Of a stretch of DNA of 39,106 bases, positions 9,121-17,600 are shown one piece after another (the first letter of the stretch is position 1; each line of letters starts with the position of its first letter). This stretch comes from an uncultured Prevotella sp. GTDB taxonomy: Bacteria; Bacteroidota; Bacteroidia; Bacteroidales; Bacteroidaceae. Both the position numbers and the translations under genes were made by a program. The stretch is taken from positions 1 through 39,106 of the forward strand of contig CALCVP010000088.1 in assembly GCA_937907705.1 (NCBI GenBank). Reading direction: 5' to 3'. The notes under the pieces were generated by a model, which was not told the origin of the DNA, made no database searches, and saw only the letters and a list, made by a program, of their open reading frames with translations.

Positions 9121-10152
9121 ATGAAAAGGAAAAACAAATCTAAACAAGCACTATGCATAACTGTGGTAAGCATAGTTGTAATTGTTGTAGCTTTGGGCTA
9201 CTATTATTTTTTCTCAGCATTATCTGTCAACAACGAGAAACAGTTCTTATACATAGACAATGACGACAACATCGACTCTGTCTATGCCAAGTTAAGCCCC
9301 ATGGCCAACAAGCACAGCATGATTGGCTTTAAAAGTCTGGTAAGCATCAGCTCATATAGCAAGAATATCAAAACAGGTAGATATGAAATAACCAAAGACA
9401 ATGGCTCGCTGGCTGTATTCAGAAAGTTGAAAAGCGGGCTCCAAGCAGCAGTCAATCTTACCATCCCAAGTGTCAGGACAAAAGACAAATTAGCAGGCAT
9501 GCTATCAAAGAAGCTCATGATAGACAGTTTGTCTATCCTCCATGCGCTCAATGATTCCAATATATGCAAGAAATATAACTATACACCTTCAACCATCGTC
9601 TGTATGTTTATACCTAACACATACGATGTATATTGGAATATTTCGCTGCCCAAGTTTCTGGATAAGATGAACACGGAAAGTAAAAATTTCTGGAACTACG
9701 AGCGAACCAAAAAGGCTGAAGCATTAAAACTTTCCAAGACAGAAGTTATTACCTTGGCAAGTATCGTAGATGAAGAAACTGCCAATAACACTGAAAAACC
9801 AATGATTGCAGGCATGTATTATAACAGGCTCATGACCAATATGCCTCTTCAAGCTGACCCTACAATCAAATTTGCCCTCCAGAATTTTGATATCAAGCGT
9901 ATCTACCACAACATGCTTACCGTTAACAGTCCATACAATACCTACACAAACATCGGTCTGCCTCCAGGTCCTATCCGCATACCTACCGTAGCAGGCATAG
10001 ATGCTGTTTTGAACAGGGTACACCACCCTTACCTATACATGTGTGCAAAAGAAGATTTCAGCGGTACCCACAACTTTGCACGCACCTATCAAGAGCATCT
10101 TCAAAACGCGGCAAAATACACCAAAGCACTTAATAGCAGAGGTATAAAATAA
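9121..10152 (+). CDS. mltG: Endolytic transglycosylase MltG (YceG-like)
   Basis: MltG cleaves nascent peptidoglycan strands at the outer face of the inner membrane and so sets glycan strand length. The protein is 343 aa, the normal size. After a basic N-terminus (MKRKNKSKQ) there is one membrane anchor at about residues 10-32, then a periplasmic region with a LysM-like part and the YceG catalytic domain. The catalytic motif appears as ASIVDEET at residues 213-220, with Glu218 and Glu219 as candidate catalytic acids. Many homologues read ASIVEKET, so the Asp at 217 is a small departure. The later motifs MPLQADPTIKFAL, YNTYTNIGLPPGPI and HNFARTYQEH also match the family. It is flanked by terminators and appears to be a single-gene unit. 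Confidence 0.95.
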   Translation: MKRKNKSKQALCITVVSIVVIVVALGYYYFFSALSVNNEKQFLYIDNDDNIDSVYAKLSPMANKHSMIGFKSLVSISSYSKNIKTGRYEITKDNGSLAVFRKLKSGLQAAVNLTIPSVRTKDKLAGMLSKKLMIDSLSILHALNDSNICKKYNYTPSTIVCMFIPNTYDVYWNISLPKFLDKMNTESKNFWNYERTKKAEALKLSKTEVITLASIVDEETANNTEKPMIAGMYYNRLMTNMPLQADPTIKFALQNFDIKRIYHNMLTVNSPYNTYTNIGLPPGPIRIPTVAGIDAVLNRVHHPYLYMCAKEDFSGTHNFARTYQEHLQNAAKYTKALNSRGIK

Positions 10153-10174
10153 CGATTGGAAGAACATTCTTAAA

Positions 10175-10226
10175 AGAAGCTACTGCTATGGAAACTCTAC
10201 AAGGCTACCATAGCAGTAGTTTCTTT
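10175..10226 (+). terminator. Intrinsic terminator after mltG
   Basis: AGAAGCTACTGCTATGG (10175-10191) pairs with CCATAGCAGTAGTTTCT (10208-10224) with one mismatch or bulge, and T-rich sequence follows. Confidence 0.85.
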
Positions 10227-10251
10227 ATAAATACAACAGACAATTTACATT

Positions 10252-11031
10252 ATGCTTTTTTATTTTTCCTGCACAGGCAATACCCTTTGGGCTGCAAAAG
10301 AAATGGCAGAGTCGCTTCATGAAGAACTAATCAATATAGCAGACAAAGACACGTGGATCAAACACTATCAGCTGAAAGCTGGCGAAAAGTTAGGCTTCTG
10401 CTTTCCTGTACATGGCTGGCGTCCTCCTATGTTTGTCAGAAACTTTGTACAGCACATCCAGATACAGCTGACAAATGACACTTACTGCTTTGCTTTATGC
10501 ACGGCAGGCGACACCATTGGCGAGGCAATGGATATATTCAAGCATGATTTACACAATAAAAGCATTATGCTGCACAGTGCGTTTTCTCTCATCATGCCTG
10601 AATCGTATGTAGGACTGCCTTTCATGGATGTTGACAAGCCCGTTAACGAGAAAAAGAAAATAACACAAGCCAAAGCAAAACTCAACAGCATCATACCACA
10701 AATTGCCAACCATATAAAAGGCAATATTCATCTTACTATTGGCAACTGGCCCAAAATAAACAGCAGAGTGATAGGCGGTTTCTTTACGAAACACTTGATT
10801 ACAGACCGCCCTTTCAAGGTTTCTTCCAGCAAATGCCTGCACTGTGGCAAATGCCAAGCGGCTTGCCCAGTCAACAATATCAGCATGACAAACCTGCACA
10901 CGCCCACATGGAAGCACAACGGGTCATGCTTAGCTTGCTTCAACTGCTATCATCATTGCCCCGTACATGCCATAGAATATGGCTGGATGACTCAACACAA
11001 AGGGCAATATTACTTTGGCCGAAATAAATAA
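10252..11031 (+). CDS. EFR1 family flavodoxin/ferredoxin fusion protein
   Basis: The 259-aa protein combines a flavodoxin-like N-terminal half with a C-terminal double-cluster ferredoxin. The FMN-binding loop appears as FYFSCTGNTLWAAKE at residues 3-17. The first [4Fe-4S] motif has Cys195, 198, 201 and 205 (CLHCGKCQAACP), the second Cys226, 229, 232 and 236 (CLACFNCYHHCP). No signal peptide or membrane segment is seen, so it is probably a cytosolic electron carrier. This layout is that of the EFR1 family, whose partners are not known. It begins right after the mltG terminator with no recognisable TAnnTTTG box in the short gap. The SulP gene downstream has its own promoter. Confidence 0.9.
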   Translation: MLFYFSCTGNTLWAAKEMAESLHEELINIADKDTWIKHYQLKAGEKLGFCFPVHGWRPPMFVRNFVQHIQIQLTNDTYCFALCTAGDTIGEAMDIFKHDLHNKSIMLHSAFSLIMPESYVGLPFMDVDKPVNEKKKITQAKAKLNSIIPQIANHIKGNIHLTIGNWPKINSRVIGGFFTKHLITDRPFKVSSSKCLHCGKCQAACPVNNISMTNLHTPTWKHNGSCLACFNCYHHCPVHAIEYGWMTQHKGQYYFGRNK

Positions 11032-11098
11032 AAGACAGATTGTCCAATGCTATTCTCAAGGAAACAATGTGCAAAACTTTTAGATTATTTAATATATC

Positions 11099-11130
11099 TT
11101 TTGAAGTTTAAAAATAATTTATTACTTTTG
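11099..11130 (+). promoter_or_regulatory. Bacteroidetes promoter of the SulP gene
   Basis: A -33 element TTTTG (11099-11103) and a -7 box TACTTTTG (11123-11130) are separated by 19 bp, the expected spacing. The ATG is 32 bases downstream of the -7 box. Confidence 0.8.
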
Positions 11131-11161
11131 CAACATTGTTTCACAGAATAACGATTTTATA

Positions 11162-12844
11162 ATGAAGACTTTTTTATTCAAGCCACAATTGTTTTCATGC
11201 TTGAAGACATACAACAAGAAAACATTTGTAGCTGATTTGATGGCAGGACTTATCGTTGGCATCGTTGCCTTACCCTTAGCCATCGCATTTGGCATTGCCT
11301 CTGGTGTAACACCAGAGAAGGGTATTATCACAGCTATCGTAGCAGGCTTCCTGATATCTGCCTTCGGAGGCAGCAAGGTTCAGGTAGGTGGACCTACCGG
11401 TGCATTCATTGTTATCATCTATGGCATTATTCAGCAATATGGCATTGAAGGTCTTACCATAGCAACGCTTATGGCAGGTGCCTTTCTCATTTTATTTGGC
11501 GTATTGCGCCTTGGCACTATCATCAAATACATTCCCTATCCTATTGTCGTTGGCTTTACAAGCGGTATTGCCGTAACTATATTTACCACACAGATTAAAG
11601 ACCTGTTGGGTTTAAGCATTGACAAAATGCCATCAGACTTCATAGACAAATGGGTTGTTTACTTGACGCATCTCAACACTATTGATGCATGGAGCGCACT
11701 GGTGGGTATTGCCAGTGTTGCTATCATAGCCATAGTCCCCCGTTTCAGCAAAAAAATACCCGGTTCGTTGGTAGCCATCATCATCATGACCATTGCTGCC
11801 TTGCTGCTCAAAAACTATGCCGGCATTACAAGCATTGAAACAATTGGCGACCGTTTCTCTGTGAGCAATACAATTCCAGATGCGCAAGTGCCTCCCCTCT
11901 CATGGGACGTTATAAAAGGACTGGTAGCACCAGCCTTGACCATAGCTGTGTTAGGAGCCATAGAGTCTTTGCTGTCTGCCACTGTAGCAGACGGTGTTAT
12001 TGGCGACCATCATGACTCCAACACTGAGCTTATAGCACAAGGCATTGCCAACTTGGCATCACCCATATTTGGCGGTATTCCCGCCACGGGAGCCATAGCA
12101 CGCACAATGACCAACATTAACAATGGTGGCAAAACACCTGTTGCAGGTATCATACATGCCATCGTCTTACTGCTTATATTCCTGTTCTTCATGCCTTTGG
12201 CACAATACATACCTATGGCATGTTTGGCAGGTGTACTGGTTATTGTATCTTATGGCATGTGTGGCTGGCGTTCTTTCTTGGCGCTCATGAAAAATCCCAA
12301 GAGCGATGTCAGTGTATTGCTCATCACTTTCTTCTTGACCATCATCTTCGATCTTACCGTAGCTATCGAAGTAGGCCTTATCATTGCCTGCTTGCTCTTT
12401 ATGAAACGCATGTCTGAAACTACCGACGTAAAGGTGATTATGAACGAAATTCACGAGGAGTCTGACATTAAAGGAAATATAGAGCATCTTACCATTCCCG
12501 CAGGTGTAGAAGTATATGAAATCAACGGTCCCTACTTCTTCGGAGCAGGTAACCGCTTTGAAGAGATAATGGCAGCCTTCGGCGACCGCCCAAAGGTAAG
12601 GATTATCCGCATGCGAAAAGTGCCCTTCGTGGACTCTACGGGCATTCACAACTTGACAAACTTGTGCATCATGAGTCAGAAAGAAGGCATCCAAATAGTC
12701 TTGTCCGGTGTTAATCCACAAGTACATGCTGCACTTGAAAAGTCTGGCTTTAAGGAGTTGGTGGGTGAAGCAAACATTTGCAGCCATATCAATCTTGCGC
12801 TGAACAGAGCACAAGAAATCGTTGGCAGCAAGATGGCAAACTAA
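11162..12844 (+). CDS. SulP family anion transporter with STAS domain
   Basis: This is a 560-aa inner-membrane protein of the SulP/SLC26 family. Bacterial members carry sulfate, bicarbonate, dicarboxylates or other anions. The N-terminal part (about residues 20-415) has 10-14 hydrophobic segments and the family's first-helix region DLMAGLIVGIVALPLAIAFG, followed by VGGPTGAFIVI, where the substrate site lies. A cytosolic STAS domain occupies about residues 440-555 and contains VPFVDSTGIHNL, matching the conserved STAS loop. The actual anion cannot be told from sequence, and I see no sulfate-assimilation or carbonic anhydrase gene nearby. It has its own promoter; convergent yggS lies beyond a bidirectional terminator. 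Confidence 0.94.
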   Translation: MKTFLFKPQLFSCLKTYNKKTFVADLMAGLIVGIVALPLAIAFGIASGVTPEKGIITAIVAGFLISAFGGSKVQVGGPTGAFIVIIYGIIQQYGIEGLTIATLMAGAFLILFGVLRLGTIIKYIPYPIVVGFTSGIAVTIFTTQIKDLLGLSIDKMPSDFIDKWVVYLTHLNTIDAWSALVGIASVAIIAIVPRFSKKIPGSLVAIIIMTIAALLLKNYAGITSIETIGDRFSVSNTIPDAQVPPLSWDVIKGLVAPALTIAVLGAIESLLSATVADGVIGDHHDSNTELIAQGIANLASPIFGGIPATGAIARTMTNINNGGKTPVAGIIHAIVLLLIFLFFMPLAQYIPMACLAGVLVIVSYGMCGWRSFLALMKNPKSDVSVLLITFFLTIIFDLTVAIEVGLIIACLLFMKRMSETTDVKVIMNEIHEESDIKGNIEHLTIPAGVEVYEINGPYFFGAGNRFEEIMAAFGDRPKVRIIRMRKVPFVDSTGIHNLTNLCIMSQKEGIQIVLSGVNPQVHAALEKSGFKELVGEANICSHINLALNRAQEIVGSKMAN

Positions 12845-12865
12845 GCAGGTGCCCTAATTTTCAAT
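12845..12865 (+). repeat. Dispersed intergenic element, copy 3 (degenerate)
   Basis: GCAGGTGCCC followed by TAATTTTCA starts at the base after the SulP stop codon. It matches copies at 861-879 (minus strand) and 7153 if about five bases are deleted from the middle. As at 7153, the copy starts almost directly after a stop codon. Confidence 0.4.
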
Positions 12866-12909
12866 TTTACACACCACCATCGAGTTATAAAAGACAAGGA
12901 ACAGTTAAG

Positions 12910-12970
12910 TGCCCAATGGTTGGGCAATGAGTGCCCAGCCCTTGGGCAACCATTGCCCACAGCGTGGGCA
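12910..12970. repeat. Six alternating TGCCCA/TGGGCA hexamers at exact 11-bp spacing
   Basis: TGCCCA occurs at 12910, 12932 and 12954; its reverse complement TGGGCA occurs at 12921, 12943 and 12965. Every start is exactly 11 bp from the last and each gap is 5 bp of unrelated sequence, giving three 22-bp units. Each unit can form a 6-bp hairpin. A larger fold is also possible because CAATGGTT (12914-12921) pairs with AACCATTG (12948-12955). The array lies between the SulP stop and the bidirectional terminator. Confidence 0.9.
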
Positions 12971-13036
12971 ATACCTTATTGCCAAAAATTAATGCTGAAA
13001 CACCTACACGATAAATAGCTATACCGAACATATACA

Positions 13037-13080
13037 AAAACAGGAGAGAATCTGTGCTTTGCTTCTCTCCTGTTTTATTT
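13037..13080. terminator. Bidirectional terminator between SulP gene and yggS
   Basis: AAAACAGGAGAGAA (13037-13050) and TTCTCTCCTGTTTT (13063-13076) form a perfect 14-bp stem with a 12-base loop. T-rich tracts follow on both strands, so it can serve both convergent genes. Confidence 0.92.
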
Positions 13081-13116
13081 TATAAAATGCAATGAATATT
13101 ATTCGATTTCCGGCAT

Positions 13117-13797
13117 CTATATTGATAAATTGGCAGGCCCGAAAATTGCGGTACCTATTCTGACCATATTACTTTTACACTTTACTGCTATTTTGTAATC
13201 ATGGCTCATACCCCATGAACGTTTGCAAAAATTGGCATCATGAGCAAAAATACCTTCTTTTAACTCATCAAAGAAATTGGCAGCAGTCATAAACTCCTGT
13301 TCAATCTGGTCTTGATTGTCAACATGAGAAGCCATCATCATCAGTCCGCAAATACGTATGTTCTTTAATGATTTCCAATCTTCTTCTGTCAACATTTTTC
13401 TGCAAGCATCTATTGTAAATCCATATTTGGTTTCTTCTTGTGCAATGTGCAACTCTAAAAGAACATCAATAATACGATTGTTTTTCAGTGCTTGCTTATT
13501 TATTTCTTTCAATAGCTTAAACGAATCTACAGTCTCTATCAAATTAATATATGGAGCTATATATTTAACCTTATTCGTTTGCAGATGACCAATAAAATGC
13601 CAAATAATATCCTTTGGCAACGTGGCTTGCTTTTTCTCTAATTCTTGTACATGGCTTTCTCCAAATATGCGTTGGCCACATTGATAAGCAGCAGCAATAT
13701 CTTCGGCAGTATGATACTTGCTTACAGCTACTAACTGGACTGTTTTTGGAATAAGATTAAGTACTGATTTTAAATTGTCAGCCACATTTGCAGTCAT
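13117..13797 (-). CDS. yggS: YggS family pyridoxal phosphate homeostasis protein
   Basis: This 226-aa protein has the alanine-racemase-like barrel of the YggS/PLPBP family, which binds PLP without a known enzymatic reaction and keeps PLP and amino-acid pools balanced. The PLP lysine is Lys27 in VQLVAVSKYH. Other family motifs are FGESHVQE, WHFIGHLQTNK, and the phosphate-binding end CKSNMVRIGTAIFG. The length is normal. The start ATG at 13797 lies only 3 bases after the stop of the DUF4494 gene, so the two genes are almost certainly co-transcribed. Confidence 0.95.
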   Translation of the reverse strand: MTANVADNLKSVLNLIPKTVQLVAVSKYHTAEDIAAAYQCGQRIFGESHVQELEKKQATLPKDIIWHFIGHLQTNKVKYIAPYINLIETVDSFKLLKEINKQALKNNRIIDVLLELHIAQEETKYGFTIDACRKMLTEEDWKSLKNIRICGLMMMASHVDNQDQIEQEFMTAANFFDELKEGIFAHDANFCKRSWGMSHDYKIAVKCKSNMVRIGTAIFGPANLSI

Positions 13798-13800
13798 TGT

Positions 13801-14316
13801 TTATTCCTCCTTGCTTGCTTGTTGTTCTTCGTATTCAGGCTTGTCATTGACTTCTTCCTTGGCAGAAATCTTGTTATGCTCAAATACATCCATGATTTGT
13901 GTTTCTGAAATGCTTGCAATAACGTAATCTATCATAGTATGACCCATTACTTCATCTATGCTGCTAACAGCTTGTGGAAGTGAACCGGCATGAACCAAAT
14001 AGTTAACATTTGAACGCTTTTCCTTCTCTGTCTTTTCATCAATTGTGATGAACTGCAACTTTGCTTTGTACCAGCGGTCTGCTGAAGGTGAATCACTGAA
14101 AAAGACCTCACCGTATGCAGCCTTCTTTATATCTTTCACCTCAAACTCGCCACTAATATATGCAGACATTTCTTCGATAATGCTTGCTTCTGCTTCCGTA
14201 AAACTTAGTGCATCTACTGTATATTGCTCTGTTACCTTCTTCTGATTTCCGTCTTCCATCGTCTTATCATAACGAATCTTACATTCAAACCAAGTTGTTG
14301 TTCTACTTCTCATCAT
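13801..14316 (-). CDS. DUF4494 domain-containing protein
   Basis: The 171-aa protein matches, from memory, the Bacteroidetes DUF4494 family; function unknown. It begins with the family's characteristic RSRTTTWFECKIRYDKTMEDG and has EQYTVDALSFTEAEASI further on. It has no signal peptide or membrane segment and ends in an acidic, Glu-rich tail. The start could be the first or second of two adjacent ATGs (14316 or 14313). It forms a unit with yggS, 3 bases downstream, and a matching -7 box lies at 14392-14385. Confidence 0.85.
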   Translation of the reverse strand: MMRSRTTTWFECKIRYDKTMEDGNQKKVTEQYTVDALSFTEAEASIIEEMSAYISGEFEVKDIKKAAYGEVFFSDSPSADRWYKAKLQFITIDEKTEKEKRSNVNYLVHAGSLPQAVSSIDEVMGHTMIDYVIASISETQIMDVFEHNKISAKEEVNDKPEYEEQQASKEE

Positions 14317-14384
14317 AATTTCTTAAAATATTGTTATTTCTATTTTATAGTTCTAAAGCATTCAATTGCTATGTTTTGAGTTTG

Positions 14385-14392
14385 CAAAAATA
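14385..14392 (-). promoter_or_regulatory. Bacteroidetes -7 box of the DUF4494-yggS unit
   Basis: The plus strand reads CAAAAATA, so the minus strand has TATTTTTG, matching TAnnTTTG. It lies about 69 bases before the ATG at 14316. No clear -33 element is seen. Confidence 0.5.
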
Positions 14393-14541
14393 CACATTTA
14401 TTCTCAATTATAACTTAAATCAGCATCTTTTTTATTATGAATTAATATGAGGCGAGAATAAACAAAAGAATTGTCCAACAAGTAAACGCATACATACAAA
14501 TGAATTAGAACCTTTGCATTTATCAATATAATAATGAGCAT

Positions 14542-14573
14542 TAAGTAGGCGTTCATTTTGAGCTATTCTGCCC
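14542..14573. repeat. Dispersed intergenic element, copy 4 (short form)
   Basis: TAAGTAGGCGTTCATTTTGA (14542-14561) matches 827-846 at 16 of 20 positions, including 13 of the first 14. It is followed by GC and, after 4 bases, CTGCCCA (14568-14574), as in the right arm of the first copy. It looks like the 827-882 element with its middle deleted. Confidence 0.5.
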
Positions 14574-14602
14574 ATTTCAGCACAATTTAAGCAAAAAATA
14601 TG

Positions 14603-14610
14603 TACCTTTG
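14603..14610 (+). promoter_or_regulatory. Bacteroidetes -7 box of tamB
   Basis: TACCTTTG matches TAnnTTTG and lies 84 bases before the ATG at 14695, so the mRNA would carry a leader of about 78 bases. Confidence 0.55.
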
Positions 14611-14694
14611 CATGAAATAATTATGCATCATCTGTGAATAGAAATGTTTTAGGACAAATTACACAGGCAAGATCATTACAGCCTAATACAGAAA

Positions 14695-17600
14695 ATGTGT
14701 ATTAAGTATAAATATTATTCAGCATTGAAACATTTAAAACATATATTCAGCAGTATTTTCACAACAATGGTTATTGCCTATTTACTGGTAGTAACATTGG
14801 TTCATATTCCCTTTATCCAAAACTTGCTTGCCCGTGAAGTGAGCACTCTTGTTGGCGAAAAGTTAGGTACAAGAGTTTTGATCGGCAGAGTAGACATTGG
14901 CTTTTTGAACAGATTAGTCGCTGACGATGTGATGATTTACGACAAAAGCAATAAAGCCATGATTAAAGCAGCCAGAATGGCTGTAAAGATAGATGCGCTT
15001 ACATTGTTGAAGGATGCTACTGTAAAAATCAATTCTGCCCAATCCTTCGGATTTGTCGGCAACTTCTATAAGCGCAATTCAGCTGCACAGGCAAACTATC
15101 AATTTCTTCTGGACTCTCTTGCCAGCAAAGACAAAAGCAAGAAGGCACAAACGAAATTAATTATCAACTCATTTATCATAAGACATGGCGCATTGAATTA
15201 TGACAGATTTGATATTCCTCATACTTCAAGCAAATTTAATTTAAACCACTTGCATATCAAAGACTTAAGCAGTCATATTATATTCTCTTATTTTAGCGGC
15301 AAATATTTTTCTGCTGAAGTGAAGAGAATGGAATTTAAAGAAAGCTGTGGTTTTGAACTTAAAAAGCTTAAATTCAATTTAAAAGCAAACAAAGACGGTG
15401 CAACACTGCATAACTTTTATTTGGAATTGCCATCAACGCAACTTGTTTCAAAATACATACATCTAAGGTACAAGTATGCAAATGGAACGATAGACATGCC
15501 TTCCTTGTCTTATGACGGAGCTATTTTGCCCAGCCAAATTTCTTTTTCTGATTTCTTAAGCTTCATGCCAAGCTTAAGAAATGCAGACATGAAATTGAAT
15601 ATATCCCTTTCATTTGATGGCACAAGAGATATGATAAACATCCACAGGCTTCATGTATCTACAACCAATCACGCTTTTTACCTGAATAGTGATATCACTG
15701 CAAATATTACAAGACAACTGACGGCAAAAGCGAAAATACAAAAGTTGCATATCAATACAGATGAGATGACCAACACATTAAGCAAATCATTTCATTTAAA
15801 CATACCAAAAGAAGTAAAAGAAATTGGCACTATTGATTATATGGGGCAACTGAAATTATCCAAAAAGGATATATCTGTCTTGGGCAACTTGGCATCTACA
15901 TTGGGCAACATCAAGTTTGACTTTCAGAAAAAAGACAATCATTTGTCTCTAAATCTTCAATCAAAGAACCTCAAGACAAAGAACATTCTTCCTAATCTGA
16001 AAATAGATAATATAGCAGGACTCTCATTGGTGGCAAAATCTACATTAGACAACAAAAAGATTAACAATGCCTATATAGATGCTACTATAAAGCAGATAAC
16101 GTATAATAATCATGGGTATAATAATATCAAGCTGTCAACAACATACAGTAATGATTTATTGAAAGGCAATGCCATCCTAAATGATTTGAATTGCTATGCA
16201 AATGTATCTGGACAACTATATATAAATAAAGCAAGAAAGAAGGCTGACATCACAGCTTCTGTCAGAAACGTTGATTTAGACAAATTGCATATTTCCAACA
16301 AATGGGCAGGTTCAAAATTCAGCTTTAATATACATACAGACTTTGATTATCAATCAATGAATAACTACACTGCAACAGCAAGCATTGATAATTTTGCCAT
16401 GAACTCTTCTGCCTATAACTATCAATTAGAAAAGATAGATATTTTTGCTGATACAAGGAACCTAAATATAACAAGTGATTTTGGCCATATTTATCTAAAA
16501 GGTAAATACGATATTGCATCTATACTGCCAAGCATCAAGAATGCAATACATTCAAAGTTGCCTTCACTGTGCCCGCATGAAGAAAAGTTATATAACAACT
16601 TTGTAATAGATATGAACATCAATGAGTCAGATTGGCTCAGACATTTGTTTAAAGTTCCCCTTACACTGAATGCTCCCCTACGGTTTATAGCCAATGTTGA
16701 CGATATAAAAAAGCAGTTGTATATAAATGCATCCATATCAGATTTTAATTATGACGGTACCGACTATAAGAATGCTATTTTAGTTGCAAATACACTGAAT
16801 GACACATTGTCTGCTGATTGCAGTGTGCGCAAGGTTTTAAATAACAAGAAAGACTTGGATTTGCATCTTTCTGCAACAGCAGCAAATAACAAGCTTATAG
16901 CACTCTTAAAATGGCGAGACAATCAGTCGAAATCTTTTGAAGGGTCTATTTGTTCGTCAACACAGTTCGTAAAAACAGACAATGGTTCCATAGCTGTTGC
17001 TACAGAAATAAATCCTTCTGATATATATATAAATGATACCATCTGGAACATTAAACCTTCAAGTATTTTATATGAAAATGGAAATTTGACATTCAATCAT
17101 TTTTCTATTGAGCATGACAAGCAACACATAAGAATTGGCGGTAAAGCCACAAAGAGTCTGTCAGACTCTATAACTGTAGATTTGCAGGATATAGATGTTA
17201 ATTATGTCTTGAATCTTGTAGACTTCCATTCTGTTGATTTCGCAGGCAAAGCCACAGGCAAAGCCCATATAAAGTCAGTATTTTATAATCCTGATGCATA
17301 CGCCATACTGCGCGTTAATGATTTCAGATTTGAGTCAGGAAAGATGGGAACGCTTTATGCCAACGTAAATTGGAACAAAAAAGAGAAACAAATAGATATA
17401 GCAGCAAAGACTAAAGATGAAGAAAAAGAAACTATCATTAATGGATATGTATCACCTTCTCGCAATTATATAGATTTAGCCTTCAACGCCAACAATACCA
17501 ATTTGGAATTCTTGGAAGGGTTCTGCGGTAGCTTTATGGATAACGTAGATGCGCAAGTTGACGGTAATTTAAGACTCAATGGACCCTTAAATAATATAAA

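Larger units (their letters stand above)
14317..14694. other. Divergent intergenic region between DUF4494 gene and tamB
   Basis: This 378-bp AT-rich gap holds the leftward -7 box at 14385-14392, a copy of the dispersed repeat at 14542-14573 and the rightward -7 box at 14603-14610. No further gene is supported. Confidence 0.7.

Noticed and set aside
12167..12814. Long antisense frame of 215 codons opposite the SulP gene.
   Set aside because: It has no recognisable domain and mirrors the codon use of the strongly supported SulP gene.
12910..12970. CRISPR array.
   Set aside because: Units are only 6 bp, alternate in orientation and are separated by 5 bp. No cas genes are present.
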